Made by a program: the position numbers and the translations under genes. Below the pieces are notes generated by a model that was not told where the DNA came from, made no database searches, and saw nothing but the letters and a program-made list of their open reading frames with translations. Positions 5,783-8,787 of a DNA stretch of 8,787 nucleotides are shown here, piece by piece; position 1 is the stretch's first letter, and each line of letters opens with the position of its first letter. The stretch covers positions 1-8,787 of the forward strand of contig DLXW01000175.1 in the NCBI GenBank assembly GCA_003448685.1. The letters run 5' to 3'. Source of the stretch: Cyanothece sp. UBA12306. GTDB taxonomy: Bacteria > Cyanobacteriota > Cyanobacteriia > Cyanobacteriales > Microcystaceae.

Positions 5783-5830
5783 ACTCCACAAAATGACCGA
5801 TATCAACATTTATCGGTCATTTTGTGGAGT
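5783..5830. repeat. Perfect 20-bp inverted repeat, 8-base loop
   Basis: The arm at 5783-5802 (ACTCCACAAAATGACCGATA) is matched without error by its reverse complement at 5811-5830; the loop is TCAACATT. Such a long perfect palindrome is far beyond chance in a window of this size. No T-run follows on either strand, so a standard intrinsic terminator is unlikely. It lies between the secreted-protein gene and the recombinase remnant, which makes a recombination site, a folded-back element end or a small mobile-element remnant possible. Confidence 0.85.
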
Positions 5831-5883
5831 GGCTGGTAATTTAACTTATCAGTCAATCTTGACACAAGATAAACAGAGTTTAA

Positions 5884-6093
5884 TGGCCACACATTTTCCT
5901 ACAAGCTGGAAGAGCTGCTGGCTTTGAGTTTGAGGTCAGGTCTCATCTGCTTCGGCATAGCTGCGGCTACTACCTCGCCAACAAGAGGTATGATACTCGC
6001 CTGATTCAAGACTACTTGGGGCACACCAATATTCAGAACACCGTCAGGGATACTCGGCTGAGTGCCAATCGGTTGGAGGGGCTTTGGGATTGA
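5884..6093 (+). pseudogene. Tyrosine recombinase C-terminal remnant
   Basis: In frame from 5884 to TGA at 6091-6093 the sequence reads AGRAAGFEFEVRSHLLRHSC, then GYYLANKRYDTRLIQDYLGH and TNIQNTVRDTRLSANRLEGLWD. This is the C-terminal catalytic half of a phage-type tyrosine recombinase: box II H-x-x-R-H (HLLRH, 5944-5958) and L-G-H (6016-6024) are present. The nucleophile expected in T-V-R-Y-T-R-L is Asp (GAT, 6049-6051). A TAA at 5881-5883 closes the frame upstream and there is no start codon. An alternative frame upstream reads MATHF and could join after a one-base shift near CATTTTCC (about 5893-5900), which suggests a frameshift. With box I missing and the Tyr lost, this cannot be an active recombinase. 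It is not obviously the other half of the 4735-5145 gene, since the secreted-protein gene lies between them. Confidence 0.88.
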
Positions 6094-6105
6094 TATGTAG
6101 TTGGG

Positions 6106-6254
6106 GGGAGCAACGCGAAAAAGTGAGTTACGAAAATCTATGACGTAAATACGTTATTTGGGGAGGCGATCGCCAAAAAAACACCTAGTTTTATTGAGAA
6201 TAGAGCAGTGTAATTGAGAATTAAATCCTGATCTCAGAAAATCGCGTTGCTCCC
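6106..6254. repeat. 149-bp segment bounded by 13-bp inverted repeats
   Basis: GGGAGCAACGCGA at 6106-6118 is the exact reverse complement of TCGCGTTGCTCCC at 6242-6254. The enclosed 123 bp are non-coding and hold a HIP1 palindrome and a small ACGTA/TACGT palindrome (6143-6154). The arrangement resembles a MITE-like element, but no flanking target duplication was found. Starts 12 bp after the recombinase remnant. Confidence 0.55.
6166..6173. repeat. HIP1 palindrome GCGATCGC
   Basis: The octamer GCGATCGC, extended to GGCGATCGCC at 6165-6174, is the highly iterated palindrome typical of many cyanobacterial genomes. It is the only full copy I noticed in the window. Confidence 0.85.
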
Positions 6255-6308
6255 GATCACTCTCGACAAATTACCGAACAAATTTTGCTTAACCTTCCAA
6301 GTCGTGTT

Positions 6309-6324
6309 CTGTACCTTTGTACAG
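6309..6324. repeat. Hairpin CTGTAC/GTACAG downstream of the WD40 gene
   Basis: Perfect 6-bp arms (6309-6314 and 6319-6324) with a CTTT loop, 35 bp past the stop codon of the WD40 gene. It might help end that transcript, but no T-run follows on the minus strand, so it is not a standard terminator. Confidence 0.35.
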
Positions 6325-6359
6325 TTCGACCCAAATTAGTAATAGTATAGTTTATTTGA

Positions 6360-8787
6360 CTACTTATCTACTGGGGTAGGTGTCCAGTCAGGGAAAGCAT
6401 CGTATAGACTTAAGTTTCCATCATTCCAGATAGGTCTTAGAGCTTTTCTACACTCAACACTACTTAAATCACAATAAAGCTCTGCACAGTTCAAATCATC
6501 CCAAGCCTGTTTCTCCCTGAGATAATAGAATTGACCTCCAATACCTGGACCTCTTGGAAGAAGAAGGTTACACTTTTGCTTCCTTGAATCTCCTGCAGAC
6601 TGATACTGAGAGATATCCTCTACAGGTTTAGACTGGGTAGTGGAAATTACTGCTGAAAGATCGAAAACTTGAATAACGGTTGTGTTTGAAAGTCTATTGG
6701 TATTAGCAATAATTTTACCACCACCGCCGATTGCAATTGAAGGCATATATGATGAACCCTCCAAAGATGAGAGCAACTGCCCAGAGGATAAATCCCAAAT
6801 CCTGACCGTACCATCTGAACTAGCACTAGCAAGAAATTTACTATCAGGAGTTATAATAATAGAATCAACTGGACCTCTATGTCCAATAAAAGTATGGATC
6901 AATTCTTTAGTAGATAAATCCCAAATCTGTATATCACCACTGGTATCACCACTAGCAACAAAGCTACCATTTGGAGAAATTGCAACCGATAAAACTCCCC
7001 TCGTACCTCCTTCTCCAGTGTTACTAGGAAAAGTGTGCATCGGTTCGCCTGTAGGCAAATCCCAGATTTTGACTGTATTGTCTCCTCCCCAACTCCCACT
7101 AGCAAGAGTTTTACCATCTTGGCTAAGAGTAACAGACATTACTTTGCCAGAGTGTCCACTAAGAGTGCGAATTTCTGCCCCAGTGGATAAATTCCAAATC
7201 TTGATTGTTGAGTCACTACTCCCACTAATCAGAGTTTTACTATCTGGAGTAAATACAACAGAACGAATATCTTCTGAATGGCTCGAGAGAATTAAAAGTT
7301 GCTCCCCATTAAGTGGATTCCAAATCTTAATTTGCAGCTCGGCGCTTGCGAGCATCTTACCATCAGGACTGAAAGCAATATCCCTAACTTGTCTTAAAGT
7401 TCCCCCTATATCTCTTATCTGATAACCAGAGCTTAAATCCCATAGAATTACTGAACCTGTGGGACCGTAAGAATCAAAGCCAGCAGCAATAAGCTGACTA
7501 TCAGGGCTAATCGCAATGGAGGCAGAGTATCTTCTCCCGCTATCCAGTGTTATTGGGAGTTTCTTTAAAAGCTCAGATTCAGTAGTTTTTCCAGGTGTTG
7601 AGATAGAATCATCTGGGCTAAATCTCCTGATAATCGAGGGAAAGTCAAATGAAATCGTAAAAATACTTACCAAGGTTACTCCAATTAGCCAGTGAAGATT
7701 TTTTTTTCTGCCTACGAAACGGCTGAAGGCATCTGGCACTTCAATAGCAAGTTTAGGTTGCCCTGTCATAAAGCTCAGGAACATGTAGTCCCGTAATGGA
7801 CTATCTTCCGGTACTCTCCTACATAAAAGGTGAAGGATTGGATTAGCAAGTTTAGGAATAAAATTTTGATTCCATTTTGCGATTTCTAATTGCAAGCTAC
7901 CTACCGATCCTTGAACAGCCGTAACTAATAAATTACGGAGTTCAGTACGGATGGTTTGCTCCTGCTCATGGGTTAAAGTTTTAATCAGGCGATCTCGCAA
8001 CCAGTCTGGTATGTATCCGTAGCGAAACCAAGGTAATCGAGCCATGTTACTCACCGAGCATACCTCAAGAAGAGATTGCCCTGTAACTGTTTTAAGAACA
8101 TTACCTAGATAGATTGTGATGTTCCAATGCAGTTCCGGAAAAATAGCACAAGCACTGAACCAGTAAAATCCTTCTTTAGCGAGATATTCCTGCAATAAGT
8201 CCAGCATTGTCTCAACCTGAGCAGACGGAGGTGGATTGCGATCAATCCAGCGATGAGGTTGAATGCGTAGTGACTCTGGCAAAGGAAATTGAGGCTTTTC
8301 AGAAAGGGCATAGGTTGCTGCCCCTTGATGGAAAACTTGGCTTAATACCCGCATTCCTTCAGGTGTAGCTGGTAAAATGATAAAAGATTGAATAAGTTCT
8401 AACTCCTGATATCCCCAAGTTTCTACAGGTTTAGGAGTTAAGATAACTCGATCGTTCCAAGTCATTATCTGACTAACCCAAGGTTGTAACTCTCCTGTCT
8501 CAGCACTAAATAGTGTTTCTGCGTCTGCATTGAGAACAAGACGATGTTCGGGATATTTAGCTGCTATTTCATCAAGTTTTCTTGGAGACCCCTCTTCATT
8601 AATTGGAAAGCAAATCTGCGGATCACTGTCAAAGAAATAGCTCGTGATAAGAACGCCATTTTGGACAAGGCGCTCAATCATTTCCTCCATGAATTTACTT
8701 TGATGATCGCGATGACCAGTGCGGTCAATCAGAAATAGATATTCTGGAAGAACTTTGTGAATGCCATATAGAACCCATTTGGGATCT
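6360..8787 (-). CDS. Membrane-anchored WD40 propeller protein with N-terminal conflict/signalling-type domain (5'-partial)
   Basis: The frame stays open to the window edge (first codon GAT at 8786), so the internal ATG at 8690 is not the start; 808 residues are visible and the N-terminus is missing. The visible start reads LPEYLFLIDRTGHRDHQSKF, then a Rossmann-like stretch to about residue 160. The LIDR...RDHQ core recurs in bacterial proteins carrying WD40 or other C-terminal modules and may be a divergent vWA-like fold; this is inference. A helical region contains ARLPWFRYGYIPDWLRDRL (about 249-267). One transmembrane helix lies at about 363-382 (NLHWLIGVTLVSIFTISFDF). Seven WD blades follow (about 417-712), ending VILWDL, IKIWNP, IKIWNL, VKIWDL, IQIWDL, VRIWDL and VIQVFDL. 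A tail with five Cys ends the protein. The propeller probably binds protein partners or senses a signal across the membrane. Downstream is 266 bp without a gene. Confidence 0.88.
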   Translation of the reverse strand, partial: DPKWVLYGIHKVLPEYLFLIDRTGHRDHQSKFMEEMIERLVQNGVLITSYFFDSDPQICFPINEEGSPRKLDEIAAKYPEHRLVLNADAETLFSAETGELQPWVSQIMTWNDRVILTPKPVETWGYQELELIQSFIILPATPEGMRVLSQVFHQGAATYALSEKPQFPLPESLRIQPHRWIDRNPPPSAQVETMLDLLQEYLAKEGFYWFSACAIFPELHWNITIYLGNVLKTVTGQSLLEVCSVSNMARLPWFRYGYIPDWLRDRLIKTLTHEQEQTIRTELRNLLVTAVQGSVGSLQLEIAKWNQNFIPKLANPILHLLCRRVPEDSPLRDYMFLSFMTGQPKLAIEVPDAFSRFVGRKKNLHWLIGVTLVSIFTISFDFPSIIRRFSPDDSISTPGKTTESELLKKLPITLDSGRRYSASIAISPDSQLIAAGFDSYGPTGSVILWDLSSGYQIRDIGGTLRQVRDIAFSPDGKMLASAELQIKIWNPLNGEQLLILSSHSEDIRSVVFTPDSKTLISGSSDSTIKIWNLSTGAEIRTLSGHSGKVMSVTLSQDGKTLASGSWGGDNTVKIWDLPTGEPMHTFPSNTGEGGTRGVLSVAISPNGSFVASGDTSGDIQIWDLSTKELIHTFIGHRGPVDSIIITPDSKFLASASSDGTVRIWDLSSGQLLSSLEGSSYMPSIAIGGGGKIIANTNRLSNTTVIQVFDLSAVISTTQSKPVEDISQYQSAGDSRKQKCNLLLPRGPGIGGQFYYLREKQAWDDLNCAELYCDLSSVECRKALRPIWNDGNLSLYDAFPDWTPTPVDK

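Larger units (their letters stand above)
6094..6359. other. Intergenic region without a gene
   Basis: No coding frame or RNA gene is supported here. It holds the 13-bp inverted-repeat pair (6106-6254), the HIP1 site (6166-6173) and the hairpin at 6309-6324. It separates the recombinase remnant (plus) from the convergent WD40 gene (minus). Confidence 0.7.

Noticed and set aside
5783..5830. Intrinsic terminator
   Set aside because: The stem is long but no T-run follows on either strand.
6682..7422. Open frame on the plus strand (246 codons) opposite the WD40 gene
   Set aside because: It is a mirror of the WD40 repeats: its Pro/Leu/Ser-rich repeats come from antisense reading of the WD blade codons.
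8688..8690. ATG as start of the WD40 protein
   Set aside because: The frame is open for 32 more codons to the window edge and those codons include the LIDR...RDHQ core, so the real start lies outside.
1..8787. CRISPR array, tRNA or rRNA genes
   Set aside because: No regularly spaced repeats and no tRNA or rRNA-like sequence were seen on either strand.

Overview
The window looks cyanobacterial. It holds a HIP1-type palindrome (GCGATCGC), a cyanobacterial-style group II intron with an RT-maturase-HNH protein, an IS4-family transposase, a WGR-domain gene, a ParB-like 'MPRT...' protein and a WD40 protein, all of types I associate with cyanobacterial plasmids and accessory islands. These family assignments are from memory of the families. 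The genus cannot be fixed, and replicon type (plasmid or chromosomal island) is an inference.

Left third (1-3608), minus strand: a nested set of insertions. A small WGR-domain gene starts at 3608 and is cut at 3480, directly after its W-G-G-R codons, by a group II intron whose 5' end (GTGCG) is at 3479. The intron has domains I-III (2905-3479), a full-length ORF (1369-2904), a domain V (59-92) and a domain VI that ends near 22-26, with a scrap of the WGR 3' exon at the window edge. An IS4-family element (about 121-1284) sits between the intron ORF and domain V, that is, in domain IV. Domain V carries a G-A mismatch where a conserved G-U wobble is expected.

Middle (3653-5145): a ParB-like DNA-binding protein gene (minus) lies just upstream of the WGR gene and is probably its operon partner. 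Divergent from it is a small protein resembling only the SAM-like N-terminal domain of tyrosine recombinases. The 203-bp divergent intergenic region contains an inverted repeat near a candidate promoter of the ParB-like gene. It also contains a two-helix, pseudoknot-compatible leader whose second helix covers the Shine-Dalgarno of the recombinase-like gene.

Right-centre (5182-6359): a secreted Met/Gly-rich protein with two internal repeats, then a perfect 20-bp inverted repeat, then a decayed tyrosine-recombinase C-terminus whose catalytic Tyr is Asp. A 266-bp gap follows, with a 149-bp segment bounded by 13-bp inverted repeats around a HIP1 site.

Right end (6360-8787), minus: a large protein, open at the window edge, with an N-terminal domain of a recurrent but (to me) unnamed type, one transmembrane segment, a seven-bladed WD40 propeller and a Cys-containing tail. 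The best candidates for something undescribed are the divergent ParB-like/WGR versus SAM-like module with its structured leader, and the WD40 membrane protein. Neither can be assigned a function from sequence alone.
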